NCBI RefSeq assembly: GCF_026003995.1 | Contig: NZ_BPIG01000001.1 | Location: 124,001-188,000 of the forward strand | DNA: 64,000 nt | Direction of reading: 5' to 3' | Source: Tepidiforma sp. | GTDB taxonomy: Bacteria; Chloroflexota; Dehalococcoidia; Tepidiformales; Tepidiformaceae | Part shown: positions 44,387 through 54,408 of the stretch, in pieces | Numbering within the stretch: position 1 is the stretch's first letter | Layout of the letters: each line of letters starts with the position of its first letter | The notes under the pieces: model-generated | What the model was told of the DNA's origin: nothing | The model's database searches: none | Seen by the model: only the letters and a program-made list of their open reading frames with translations | Made by a program: the position numbers and the translations under genes

Positions 44387-45925
44387 GTGCCCGTCATCAG
44401 CTACGACGCCATCCCCTACGAAGGCACCGCCGTCGAAGCCTCCCATCCCCGGCGCCTCGCCGCCCTCGGCCGCCTCTTCGGCATCGAGACCCCGCCCGTT
44501 GCCTCGGCCCGCATCCTCGAAATCGGTTCCGCCATCGGCGAAAACCTGAACGCCATCGCCGCCTCGCTCCCGGGAGCGGACTGTCTCGGCATCGACAACG
44601 CCCCGCGGCAGGTCGAACTCGCCCGCGAGACCGCTGCCCGCCTCGGCCTCCGCAACGTCCGCTTCGAGCCCATCGACATCGCCGAGGCCGGCCCCGCACT
44701 CGGCCAGTTCGACTACGTCATCGCCCACGGCGTCTACTCCTGGGTCGAAGCCCCGGTCCGCGACCGCCTGCTCGGGCTCTGCGGCGAGCTCCTCGCGCCC
44801 GGCGGCATCGCCTTCGTCAGCTACAACTGCTACCCCGGCTGGCATCTCCGCCAGCCGCTGCGCGAGCTGATGGTCTTCGCCACGCGCAACCTGCAGGCGC
44901 CCCCCGGCCAGCTCGTCGGCCACGCCCGCGCCATGGCGGAGATCGTCGTCCGCACCGCGCTCGACCTCGAAGCCCGTCTCCCCGGCGGCCCGCTCTACGC
45001 CCGCGTCCTCGCCCGCGAGCTCGAATTCATCGCCGACCGTCCCGACGACTACATCGCGCACGAACACCTCGAGCCGACGAACGCGCCCGTCTACTTCGCC
45101 GAATTCGTCGCGCACGCCGCCAGCCGCGGGCTGCAGTACGTCGGCGATGCGTGGCCGCTCCGCATGGCGATGCCCGACCTCGCGGGCGACATCGCCGCTG
45201 AGTTCGAGTCGCTCGCCCCCGGGCAGGTCGAACGCGAGCAGCTGCTCGATTTCGTCCACGGCCGCACGTTCCGCGAGTCCCTCCTCTGCCGCGCCGGCAC
45301 GCCCATCCAGCGCCCGCCGGCGCCCGAGCGCCTCCGGGGGCTCGCGCTCCGCCTGCTCGGCGAATTCATCGGCCCCGGCGAAGAGCGGTACGACCCGGCG
45401 CTGCCCAAGCTCGTCCATCCCGGCGGCATCCTCGCGCTGCGCGACCCGGACCTCCTCGAGGCCGTGCGCCTCCTCGATGCCCGGCGGCCGGCTGCCGTGC
45501 CGGTCGAGGAGCTGGCGGCTGCCGTCGACCCGCGCCGCTTCTGGCAGCGGACTGCACCGAAGCTGCTCCGCCTCTTCTTCCACGGCGGGCTCCAGCTCGA
45601 AGCCGAGCCCGCCCGCCCCGTGCCGGCCCCGGGGCCGCTGCCCCGCGCCTTCGCCATGGCCCGCGACCAGGCGCGACGCTACGGCACCATGCCGGTCGCC
45701 CTCACCCACGCCGTCTACGACGTCCCGCCGCTCCCGCTCGCGCTGCTCCCCTGGCTCGACGGCACCAGGACGCACGACGAGCTCGCGCGGCTCATCGTCG
45801 AGGAGCTCGCGCCGCGCGCCGAGGATGACGCCGTCCGCGCCGCGGGCGTATCCTTCGCCACCGCCCGGGTCGCGCTCGCGGGGGCGCTCCAGTGGCTCGC
45901 CCGCCGCGGCTACCTCGAAGCCTGA
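44387..45925 (+). CDS. Methyltransferase with MethyTransf_Reg-type regulatory region (PKMT-like)
   Basis: 512 residues. A class I SAM methyltransferase occupies roughly 35-160: ILEIGSAIGENLNAIAASLP (motif I), GIDNAPRQVELARETA, FDYVIAHGVYSWV (motif IV) and LLAPGGIAFVSYNCYPGWH. It continues with a middle region (about 180-260) typical of the MethyTransf_Reg domain and a C-terminal region of about 220 residues. That architecture is shared with bacterial protein-lysine methyltransferases such as rickettsial PKMT1/2, so protein methylation is the best guess. No target is recognisable. The GTG at 44387 lies 10 nt after a TACACT box. Confidence 0.78.
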   Translation: MPVISYDAIPYEGTAVEASHPRRLAALGRLFGIETPPVASARILEIGSAIGENLNAIAASLPGADCLGIDNAPRQVELARETAARLGLRNVRFEPIDIAEAGPALGQFDYVIAHGVYSWVEAPVRDRLLGLCGELLAPGGIAFVSYNCYPGWHLRQPLRELMVFATRNLQAPPGQLVGHARAMAEIVVRTALDLEARLPGGPLYARVLARELEFIADRPDDYIAHEHLEPTNAPVYFAEFVAHAASRGLQYVGDAWPLRMAMPDLAGDIAAEFESLAPGQVEREQLLDFVHGRTFRESLLCRAGTPIQRPPAPERLRGLALRLLGEFIGPGEERYDPALPKLVHPGGILALRDPDLLEAVRLLDARRPAAVPVEELAAAVDPRRFWQRTAPKLLRLFFHGGLQLEAEPARPVPAPGPLPRAFAMARDQARRYGTMPVALTHAVYDVPPLPLALLPWLDGTRTHDELARLIVEELAPRAEDDAVRAAGVSFATARVALAGALQWLARRGYLEA

Positions 45926-45957
45926 CCCCGGGACACGCTCGACTCCCAGGTGCGCCG

Positions 45958-47361
45958 ATGCCCGACCCCGCTGACCTGACCGTCGCCGACGCCGCCCGCG
46001 CCATCGCCCGCCGCGACCTCTCGCCGGTCGATCTCACCCGCGCCTGCCTCGCCCGCATCGAGGCGCGCAACCCCGCGCTGAACGCCTTCGTCACCGTCGT
46101 CCCCGAGCGCGCCCTCGAGGAGGCCGCCCGCGCCGAGGCCGAACTCCTCGCCGGCCAGTACCGCGGCCCGCTCCACGGCATCCCCATCGGCCTGAAAGAC
46201 CTGTACGACACGGCCGGCATCGAAACCGCCGCCGGTTCTGCCGTCCTCCGCGGCCGCGTGCCCGACCGCGATGCCGCCGCCGTCGCCCGCCTCCGCGAAG
46301 CCGGCGCCGTCATCCTCGGCAAGACCAACACCCACGAATTCGCGTGGGGCACCACGACCAACAACCCCCACACCGGCCCGACCCGCAATCCGTGGGCGCC
46401 GGACCGCATCCCCGGCGGCTCGAGCGGCGGCTCCGGCGCCGCCGTCGCGGCCCGCCTCTGCCCCGCTGCCCTCGGCACCGATACCGGCGGCAGCATCCGC
46501 ATCCCGGCCGCGCTCTGCGGCGTCGTCGGCCTCAAGCCGACCTTCGGCCGCGTCAGCCGGGCCGGCATCATCCCGATGTCGTGGCAGTTCGACCACGCCG
46601 GGCCCATCACCCGCACGGTCGAAGACGCCGCCATCCTCCTCGCTGCCATCGCCGGCTACGACCCGGCCGACTTCGCGACCGTGCCGGTGCCCGTGCCCGA
46701 CTACCGCGCCGCCCTCATCCCGGATATCCGCGGCCTCCGCATCGGCGTCCCGCGCGATCAGTTCTTCGGCCTGCTCGACCCCGAAGTCCTCGTCGCGGTC
46801 GAAGAAGCGCTCGAGACGCTGCGCGGCCTCGGCGCCGCCGTCGAGGACGTCGATGCCGGCTTCACCCGCGAGCAGGTCATCAGCGCGTGGCGGCTGGTCA
46901 ACGTCGAGGGCCGGCTCTACCACGCCCCGTGGCTCGAACAGCAGCCCGAGGCCTACAGCGAGGAGCTGCGGAACGTCCTCCTCCAGCCGCTGCCCGAGCC
47001 GCTCGACCTCTCCGCCGCCTACCTCGCCAGTTACGAGATAAAGGAGGGCGTGCGCCGCGTCCTCGAAACCGTCGACCTGCTCGCCGCGCCGACCACCATG
47101 CGGCCCGCCTCGGCCATCGGCGAAGACCCGGTGGAGGTCGAAGGCGTGCAGCTGAGCACCGGCGCGGCGTTCGCGTCGCTGACGATGCCGTTCAACCTCG
47201 CCGGCGTCCCGGCGGTGAGCATCCCCTGCGGCTTCTCGGCCGAAGGGCTGCCGATCGGCCTCCAGCTCGCCGGGCGGCCGTTCGATGAGGGCACGGTCCT
47301 CCGCGCCGCCTTCGCTTACGAATGCGCGACCGAATGGCGCCGGCGCACGCCGCCGCTCTGA
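45958..47361 (+). CDS. Amidase-signature family hydrolase
   Basis: 467 residues. The Ser-cisSer-Lys triad is visible: Lys in HGIPIGLKDLYDT, and the serines in [16 protein letters not shown] and TDTGGSIRIPAALCG. The C-terminus carries FNLAGVPAVSIPCGF. It is amidase-like rather than GatA, because the GatA-specific end segment differs and there is no gatB/gatC next to it; nearby gatA belongs to a separate operon. Substrate unknown. The start ATG at 45958 was chosen over an upstream in-frame ATG inside the previous gene. Confidence 0.88.
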   Translation: MPDPADLTVADAARAIARRDLSPVDLTRACLARIEARNPALNAFVTVVPERALEEAARAEAELLAGQYRGPLHGIPIGLKDLYDTAGIETAAGSAVLRGRVPDRDAAAVARLREAGAVILGKTNTHEFAWGTTTNNPHTGPTRNPWAPDRIPGGSSGGSGAAVAARLCPAALGTDTGGSIRIPAALCGVVGLKPTFGRVSRAGIIPMSWQFDHAGPITRTVEDAAILLAAIAGYDPADFATVPVPVPDYRAALIPDIRGLRIGVPRDQFFGLLDPEVLVAVEEALETLRGLGAAVEDVDAGFTREQVISAWRLVNVEGRLYHAPWLEQQPEAYSEELRNVLLQPLPEPLDLSAAYLASYEIKEGVRRVLETVDLLAAPTTMRPASAIGEDPVEVEGVQLSTGAAFASLTMPFNLAGVPAVSIPCGFSAEGLPIGLQLAGRPFDEGTVLRAAFAYECATEWRRRTPPL

Positions 47362-47367
47362 CCCGGC

Positions 47368-47910
47368 CTACCGGATGAGCCGGCCGCCGCGCGCAGCGGC
47401 GGCCACGCCCCCGGCATCGACCAGCACCAGCTTCGGCCCCTGCCGGAGCCCCGCGGCCCATGCCGCGGCAGGCGCGGTCACCCGGCCCGTGGTGACCAGC
47501 ACGGCGAGCGTCGCGCCCGCCGCCGTCGCCGCCCCGTAGAGGTCGCGCACCGCAGCGGCGCCGACCGCTGCCTCGCCGGCGAACCGCTTGCACTGGACGG
47601 CCGCCACCTCGCGGCCCTTCTTCGCGACGAGGTCGATCCCGCCGTCGCCCGGCCCGCCGGTGCGCTCGACCCGCCAGCCGTCCCGCGCCAGCCATGCCGC
47701 GACGCGCGCTTCGAACTCGGCCGGCGAAAGGCGCCGCAGCCCCTCCAGCGTGCGCAGCTCGGCTCGGCGCCGCAGCGCCGCTGCCGCCCGGTAGGCGAGC
47801 AGCAGCATCCCTGCGGCCGCCACCGTCCAGCCGGCCCACGCGAGCCCGGCCGGCCCGAACCACGCCGCCGCAGCCCCGGCCGCAGCCAGCGCAGCCCCGA
47901 GCTTCGTCAC
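47368..47910 (-). CDS. Membrane-anchored Mrr-like restriction endonuclease domain protein
   Basis: 180 residues, GTG start. The first 45 residues hold one or two hydrophobic helices (AALAAAGAAAAWFGPAGLAW, WTVAAAGMLLLAYRAAAAL). The rest is a Mrr-type nuclease: LRRLSPAEFEARVAAWLARDG, the catalytic D in GPGDGGIDLVAKKG and Q-x-K in VAAVQCKRFAG. Membrane tethering with a Mrr domain is seen in small prokaryotic proteins of unclear role. It follows gatA by 54 nt on the same strand, so it may be co-transcribed with it. Confidence 0.82.
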   Translation of the reverse strand: MTKLGAALAAAGAAAAWFGPAGLAWAGWTVAAAGMLLLAYRAAAALRRRAELRTLEGLRRLSPAEFEARVAAWLARDGWRVERTGGPGDGGIDLVAKKGREVAAVQCKRFAGEAAVGAAAVRDLYGAATAAGATLAVLVTTGRVTAPAAAWAAGLRQGPKLVLVDAGGVAAAARGGRLIR

Positions 47911-47964
47911 CGCCCGAAGCCCTTGGACACGCGGAGCACCGGGAACGCCGCCCCGGGCGCCGCC

Positions 47965-49430
<1,466 letters not shown>

Positions 49431-49434
<4 letters not shown>

Positions 49435-49718
49435 TCCAGCACCGCCCGGACCCGGAAGTAGCCGTCCTCGGCGAGCGGCGCATTCGCCAGCACCTCATCG
49501 CGCGGGAGCGACGGCTGGACCGCGTCCTCCCGCATCACGTTCGCGAGCGGCAGCGGGTGGGCCGTCGGCTCGATGCCTTCGGTATCGACGGCGGCCAGCG
49601 CCTGGAAATGGTCGAGGATGCCCGAAAGCTGCGCCCGGAACCGCTCCACCTCCGCCTCGTCGAGCGCGATGCGGGCCAGCCGGGCGATGTGCAACACGTC
49701 ATCACGGGTCAGCGCCAT
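49431..49718 (-). CDS. gatC: Glutamyl/aspartyl-tRNA amidotransferase subunit C
   Basis: 95 residues. RDDVLHIARLARIALDEAEV and ILDHFQALAAVDTEGIEPT, then REDAVQPSLPRDEVLANAPL, are the GatC pattern. It is the small chaperone-like subunit wrapped around GatA. ATG at 49718 with TATCCT 7 nt upstream, a leaderless start. Overlaps gatA by 4 nt. Confidence 0.93.
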
Positions 49719-49725
49719 GCGGTCA

Positions 49726-49731
49726 AGGATA
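49726..49731 (-). promoter_or_regulatory. -10 box (TATCCT), leaderless start of gatC
   Basis: Minus strand TATCCT-tgaccgc-ATG: 7 nt between box and start. Confidence 0.45.
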
Positions 49732-49759
49732 GGGGAAGCCCGGCTTACCTGCCGCCGTG

Positions 49760-49786
49760 TTGCCAGCCGCGCGGGTCTGTTACCCT
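49760..49786 (+). promoter_or_regulatory. Promoter of the uORF-PBP transcript
   Basis: TTGCCA at 49760-49765 and TACCCT at 49781-49786, with a shortish 15-bp spacer. The TACCCT box ends 8 nt before an ATG at 49795 that opens the short upstream frame, and 49 nt before the PBP ATG. Confidence 0.4.
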
Positions 49787-49794
49787 CGGGTGCG

Positions 49795-49839
49795 ATGCCG
49801 CGCATCCGCCCCGGGCGCACAGGGGGTGCCCGTCCATGA
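49795..49839 (+). CDS. 14-codon leaderless upstream ORF ending on the PBP start codon
   Basis: ATG at 49795 encodes MPRIRPGRTGGARP and the TGA at 49837-49839 overlaps the ATG of the PBP gene (49836-49838). The TACCCT box lies 8 nt upstream of the ATG, the same layout as other leaderless starts. The peptide is Arg/Pro/Gly-rich. The PBP also has its own ribosome binding site (AGGGGG), located inside this frame, so translation of the uORF could gate or boost PBP expression. Could be an accident of a short frame. Confidence 0.35.
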   Translation: MPRIRPGRTGGARP

Positions 49840-52800
49840 CCAGCATGGTCGTCCGCCGCCGGCTCCGCGAACGCCGCCGCGACGGCGGGAGCCGCGCGCG
49901 TCCGCTGCTCATCGCGCTGCTCGCGCTCGTCGGCCTCGGCGCCGTCTCCGCGGCTGCCGCCCTCGGCGCGCTCTTTACGATCTACAACTCCTACGCGAAG
50001 GACTACGTCCCGATCGAGCAGAAGCTGCTCGAAGTCTCGTCCGTGCCGACGGAGATCTACGACCGCGGCGGCCCGGAGAACGGCGTCCTCCTCGCCACGC
50101 TGTCGAACCCGAACGCCCAGCTCCTCAACCCCGTGACGCTCGACCAGATCTCCCCGTGGATGATCGAGGCGACGGTTTCCACCGAAGACAACTCCTTCTG
50201 GACCCACCCCGGCATCAACCTCCGCGGCCTCGTCCGCGCCGCCTACGAGAACTACGTCCTCAACGACTTCGGCGCCGGCACCGGCGGCTCATCCATCACC
50301 CAGCAGCTCATCAAGAACGTCTACATCTGCCCATCGATCTCCGAAGACGGGGACAACCGGAACGCCTGCGTCACCGCCGAGCGGACGCTCGACCGGAAGC
50401 TCCGCGAGATCGCCTACGCCATCGAGCTCGAGCGCGACTACTCGAAGGAGCAGATCCTCACCTGGTATCTGAACCAGATCAGCTACGCCGACCGGTACAT
50501 CGGCGTCGAAGCCGCGGCCCAGGGCTATTTCCGCAAGCCCGCGAAAGAGCTGACGCTCGCCGAAGCCGCCCTCCTCGCCGGCATCCCTCAGGCCCCGACG
50601 ACGTACCACCCCCGCCTCAACTGCGTGAAGGACGATCGCGGCGACTGCATCCTCGATGAGCTCGGGCGCGGCATCGTCGGCGGCGAGGCGAAGGCCCGCC
50701 AGGAAGACGTCCTCGATCTGATGGTGCGCCACGGCCGCATCACCCCCGAGCAGGCCGCCGCCGCCAAGGCCGAAGAGGTCCGCGTTTACCTCGGCTCCAA
50801 CCCGCAGCGCGCCGAGGCGTTCGTCGACAACCAGGTCGAGCCCCGGCTCGTCCGCATGTGCGAAGCCGGCATCCTGCCGAAAATCCCCTCCGCCCCCGAT
50901 TGCAAGTCCAGCGTCCACATGGCCGGCTACAAAGTCGTCTCCACGCTCGACTGGGAGCTGACGGCGAAGGCGATGGAGATGGCGCGCGGCTTCATCGCCG
51001 CCGGCCTCGAGGCGGGCTGCGAGTGCTACAACGCCGCCATCGTCACCATCGAGCCCTCCACCGGCCAGGTCATCGTCTACGCGCCCAATCGCGACCCCTC
51101 GTACCGCTCTGACCGCCGCGTGGCCGGTGAAATCGACCAGCTGAACGAAATCAACCAGCCGGGCTCGTCGTTCAAGCCGGCCGTCTACCTCACCTGGTTC
51201 GATGTCCTCAACAAGGCGCCCATGAGCATCTTCTGGGACACCAGCCCGCTCACCGTCGAAGGGACCGCCATCGAAAACCCGCGCCGCGACGCCGAGAAGA
51301 CGGAAGGCCTCATCTCCGCCCGCGCCGGCCTCGGCGGCTCCCAGAACGTCCCGGCCTTCCGCGCCGCGCAGGAAGCCGGCGTCGACAACGTCATCAAAAT
51401 GGCGAAGGCGCTCGGCATCACGACCCTCGAGCAGCGCTTCGACCCCACCTTCCGCTCCCACCCCGACGTGACCTACGGCGCCTCGATCGCGACCGGGGGC
51501 GCGAACATCCGCGCCATCGACATGGCCTACATGGACGCCACCATCGCCAACATGGGCAAGATGGTCGGCGTCCCCACCCTCGCCCGCTATGTCAAAGTCT
51601 CCGACCTGAAGAGCACGGCGCTCGATACCGGCGCCAACTACGAGCTCGCGCTCGAGCAGAAGCTGCTCTTCGAAAAGGGCTACATCCGGATCGAAGGCAC
51701 CCGCGAACTCGACCCCGTCGTCATCCTCGAAGTCCGCGACAAGGACGGCAACGTCATCTTCCGCCAGGGCGAACCCGAAACCCGCCAGGTCGTCGATGCC
51801 GGCTCCGTCTGGCTCCTCCACACCATCATGTCCGATTGCACCGCCCGCTTCATCATCTGGGGCTGCGGGGGCAGCAACAACGACCTCGGGCTCGACTTCT
51901 ACGCCAACGGCCAGCGCATCCCCTCCGGCGTGAAGACCGGCACCCAGCAGGGGCCGGCCTCCGCCGCCGACACCCTCGAGACGTGGATGACCGGCTACAG
52001 CCGCCACGCCGCCACCGCCGTCTGGGTCGGCAACGCCACCAACGAACTCGTCAACGACCGCCAGTTCGCGGCCGCGAACACCACCGTCCGGCTCTGGAAG
52101 AACTGGATGGGCTACTACCACGAGGCGCTCGCCGCCCGCGGTGTCCCCGATATCGGCAAAGGCTTCTCCGACCTCCAGCCGCGCAACGTCGCCCAGCGCG
52201 ACTTCCAGACCCCCGCGACCGACCGGAACCTCGGCCCCGATTTCAAGTACTGCGACCAGGTCGTCACTGCCTGGGTCCGCACCGACGTCACCTACGAATC
52301 GGAGTGCGAGGAGAAGGAGATCGACAGCCGGAACGGCCTGCTCGCGACCGACCAGACGCCGGCCGAGTTCCGCAAGATGCAGAAGTTCGTCAAGCTCCCG
52401 GCGTTCAAGCCCGAGCTCGCAGAGGAGCTCGCCCAGAAGCGGAACATCCCGATCGCGCCGAAGGAGAAGAGCACCGGCCTCGCCGCCATCGCCATCAACA
52501 ACATCACCACCGGCCGCACCATCTCCGGCGACACCGAGGTCATCGGCACCGTCAACCCGCCGAACTTGAAGAACTGGAAGCTCGAGCTCGGCAAGGGCTC
52601 GACCCCGACGGAGTGGAAGACCATCGGCGAAGGGACCGCGAAAGTCGAGAACGGCCTCCTCGGCACCATCCGGCTGAACGGCCTCGAGGACGGCGTCTAC
52701 ACCCTCCGGCTTTCCACGAACGACGGCAAAGGCCTCTCGCTGCAGGTGTACATCAACATCCGCCGCGGCGGGCCGCCCTTCCCCGGCGCCACGCCGACAC

Positions 52801-52862
52801 CCTTCGGCGGCATCCCCAACAACGTCCTCACGCCCACGCCGAGCCCGACGCCCCCGCCCTGA
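49836..52862 (+). CDS. Class A penicillin-binding protein
   Basis: 1008 residues. Short cytoplasmic N-terminus and one transmembrane helix (LLIALLALVGLGAVSAAAAL). The glycosyltransferase 51 domain has the catalytic Glu in VSTEDNSFWTHPGIN (about residue 117) and GGSSITQQLIKN (about 150). The transpeptidase has the SxxK serine in PGSSFKPAV (about 444), SQN in GGSQNVP, and KTG in GVKTGTQQG (about 700). A beta-rich C-terminal domain and a Thr/Pro tail (PTPSPTPPP) follow. Cysteines cluster in VYICPSISEDGDNRNACV. It polymerises and crosslinks peptidoglycan, so this organism has a true murein wall. Confidence 0.95.
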   Translation: MTSMVVRRRLRERRRDGGSRARPLLIALLALVGLGAVSAAAALGALFTIYNSYAKDYVPIEQKLLEVSSVPTEIYDRGGPENGVLLATLSNPNAQLLNPVTLDQISPWMIEATVSTEDNSFWTHPGINLRGLVRAAYENYVLNDFGAGTGGSSITQQLIKNVYICPSISEDGDNRNACVTAERTLDRKLREIAYAIELERDYSKEQILTWYLNQISYADRYIGVEAAAQGYFRKPAKELTLAEAALLAGIPQAPTTYHPRLNCVKDDRGDCILDELGRGIVGGEAKARQEDVLDLMVRHGRITPEQAAAAKAEEVRVYLGSNPQRAEAFVDNQVEPRLVRMCEAGILPKIPSAPDCKSSVHMAGYKVVSTLDWELTAKAMEMARGFIAAGLEAGCECYNAAIVTIEPSTGQVIVYAPNRDPSYRSDRRVAGEIDQLNEINQPGSSFKPAVYLTWFDVLNKAPMSIFWDTSPLTVEGTAIENPRRDAEKTEGLISARAGLGGSQNVPAFRAAQEAGVDNVIKMAKALGITTLEQRFDPTFRSHPDVTYGASIATGGANIRAIDMAYMDATIANMGKMVGVPTLARYVKVSDLKSTALDTGANYELALEQKLLFEKGYIRIEGTRELDPVVILEVRDKDGNVIFRQGEPETRQVVDAGSVWLLHTIMSDCTARFIIWGCGGSNNDLGLDFYANGQRIPSGVKTGTQQGPASAADTLETWMTGYSRHAATAVWVGNATNELVNDRQFAAANTTVRLWKNWMGYYHEALAARGVPDIGKGFSDLQPRNVAQRDFQTPATDRNLGPDFKYCDQVVTAWVRTDVTYESECEEKEIDSRNGLLATDQTPAEFRKMQKFVKLPAFKPELAEELAQKRNIPIAPKEKSTGLAAIAINNITTGRTISGDTEVIGTVNPPNLKNWKLELGKGSTPTEWKTIGEGTAKVENGLLGTIRLNGLEDGVYTLRLSTNDGKGLSLQVYINIRRGGPPFPGATPTPFGGIPNNVLTPTPSPTPPP

Positions 52863-52887
52863 CCCTGACCCCGGGCTGCCCGGGGGC

Positions 52888-52893
52888 GTACAC
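52888..52893 (+). promoter_or_regulatory. -10 box (TACACT) of rhodanese gene
   Basis: TACACT, about 30 nt before the ATG at 52924, with GGGAGG between. Leadered layout; box position by eye. Confidence 0.4.
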
Positions 52894-52923
52894 TCCCCGC
52901 CGAACCCTCCCGGGAGGCCGCCC

Positions 52924-53760
52924 ATGGGCTACGCGCGCCCCGAACTCCTCGCCGAACCCGACTGGCTCGAGCAGCACCTCGACGACCCCGGCGTCCGCAT
53001 CATCGACTGCGCCGTCCTCGAGGCGTACCGCCGCGCCCACATCCCCGGCGCCGTCCACCTCCCCGTCCACTACTACATCAAAGAAGCCGGCCCGCCCGGC
53101 GCCGACCACGGCACCTTCGTCATGCCGCCCGCCGAGTTCGAAGCGCTCATGGGCCGGCTCGGCGTTTCGAACGACACCCTCGTCGTCACCTACGACGACA
53201 ACAACGCCCTCGTCGCCGCCCGGCTCTGGTGGGTGCTCACCTACTACGGCCACACGAACGTGAAGGTGCTGAACGGCGGCTGGCACCGCTGGCTCACCGA
53301 GGGGCGGCCCATCACCTTCCACGCCACGCGGCCGAAGCCCGCCTCCTTCACCGCCCGCCCCAACCCGGACCTCATCGCCGACGCCGAGTACCTGAAGGCC
53401 CGCATCGGCGACCCCGGCTGCCAAATCCTCGATGCGCGCACCGACGGCGAATGGGACGGCACCAACGACCGCGGCAACCGCCGCGTCGGCCGCGTCCCCG
53501 GCGCGAAGCACCTCGAATGGGTCCGCTTCGTCGAGACGGCCGACACCCGCCGCTTCCTCCCGGCCGAGGAGATCGAGCGGCTGCTGGCCGAGGCCGGCTT
53601 CACCCGCGACCGCGCCACCATCACCTACTGCCAGGGCGGCATCCGCGCCGCCCACGCCGCCTTCGCGATGACCCTCGTCGGCTACGACCATATCCGCGTC
53701 TACGATGGCTCGATGCGCGACTGGGCGAACCGCGACGATACCCCGCTAACCCTGGAATAG
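52924..53760 (+). CDS. Sulfurtransferase, tandem rhodanese domains
   Basis: 278 residues, two rhodanese units. The first has VRIIDCAVLEAYRRAHIPGA and LVVTYDDNNALVAARLWWVL; the second, catalytic, has LDARTDGEWDGTNDRGNRRV and the active loop TYCQGGIRAAHAA with the Cys. The CQGGIRA loop differs from CRKGVTA and CGSGVTA, so the sulfur acceptor is not clear. Cytosolic. A hairpin terminator follows. Confidence 0.9.
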   Translation: MGYARPELLAEPDWLEQHLDDPGVRIIDCAVLEAYRRAHIPGAVHLPVHYYIKEAGPPGADHGTFVMPPAEFEALMGRLGVSNDTLVVTYDDNNALVAARLWWVLTYYGHTNVKVLNGGWHRWLTEGRPITFHATRPKPASFTARPNPDLIADAEYLKARIGDPGCQILDARTDGEWDGTNDRGNRRVGRVPGAKHLEWVRFVETADTRRFLPAEEIERLLAEAGFTRDRATITYCQGGIRAAHAAFAMTLVGYDHIRVYDGSMRDWANRDDTPLTLE

Positions 53761-53795
53761 AGCGCCCCGGTTCGCGCTTCCCGGCGGAAAACGAA

Positions 53796-53823
53796 CGGGC
53801 CCGGCTCGCCTGAGCCGGGCCCG
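53796..53823 (+). terminator. Terminator after the rhodanese gene
   Basis: A perfect 12-bp stem CGGGCCCGGCTC / GAGCCGGGCCCG with a 4-nt loop, then CAGGGTTCTTCC. Convergent with the small zinc-ribbon gene, so it may serve both strands. Confidence 0.65.
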
Positions 53824-53851
53824 CAGGGTTCTTCCGTATGGAAGCTGCTGG

Positions 53852-54079
53852 CTACTCGGAGGCCGGGGCGACCGGTTCCTTCTCGATGGGCTCGCGCTCC
53901 CAGCGGATGAGCGCCTCGACCGTGAAGCCGAGGTCCGCCTTCTCGCAGAGCGACGAGCAGTACGTCATCTTCATCCCGCTCGGCGACTTCCGCCAGTCGT
54001 AGCGGAGGCCGCACCGCGCGCACACCCGGATGTTGTTCAGGTTCATCCCGGTGGGGCCGGGGCCGATGGGCGTTTCCAT
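53852..54079 (-). CDS. Small zinc-ribbon protein, paralogue 1
   Basis: 75 residues with GGAGG ahead of the ATG. CARCGLRYDWRKSPSGMKMT, then YCSSLCEKADLGFTVEAL: CxxC and CxxxC pairs separated by about 18 residues, an Arg/Lys-rich centre and a Glu-rich tail. The pattern YDWRxSPS...KMTYCxSLCEKADLGFT is shared with the gene 138 bp downstream (at 54217-54408). No other domain. Function unknown; transcription-factor-like or a rubredoxin-like adaptor. Confidence 0.75.
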   Translation of the reverse strand: METPIGPGPTGMNLNNIRVCARCGLRYDWRKSPSGMKMTYCSSLCEKADLGFTVEALIRWEREPIEKEPVAPASE

Positions 54080-54216
54080 GGTGGTGCCTCCTTTGCCGGC
54101 TTAGCCGCCTCGCGGTCGGCGTCCGTGCACTTCCAGCGTAGAGGCCGCCAGTCCGTTTCGTAAAGCGACGCACTTCCGCGCCGCTTACGAACCGCTGACC
54201 GGCGCCTGCCGCCGGC

Positions 54217-54408
54217 TCAAGCGGCGAGCAGGGCCCGCCACTCGCCCCGGACGATTTCGACCTCGCGCAGCAGCGTCTCGATGGTGAAGCCGAGGTCCGC
54301 CTTCTCGCAGAGACTTCCGCAGTAGGTCATCTTCAGGTAGGCGCTCGGCGAACGGCGCCAGTCGTACGGCGCTCCGCAATGCTGGCAGATGCGCATGTGC
54401 CCCTGCAT
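54217..54408 (-). CDS. Small zinc-ribbon protein, paralogue 2
   Basis: 63 residues starting MQGHMRICQHCG, chosen because GGGAGG lies about 7 nt upstream; an in-frame ATG at 54492 has no site. RICQHCGAPYDWRRSPSAYL then KMTYCGSLCEKADLGFTIET match paralogue 1 closely. C-terminal end differs (LLREVEIVRGEWRALLAA). The pair is a tandem duplication on the minus strand. Confidence 0.72.
   Translation of the reverse strand: MQGHMRICQHCGAPYDWRRSPSAYLKMTYCGSLCEKADLGFTIETLLREVEIVRGEWRALLAA

Noticed and set aside
45958..47361. Second gatA copy
   Set aside because: It shares the amidase triad but lacks the GatA-type tail found at 47965-49434; treated as a general amidase.
50289..52925. 878-codon antisense ORF opposite the PBP gene
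   Set aside because: Composition is the complement of a GC-rich coding strand; the PBP motifs are on the plus strand.
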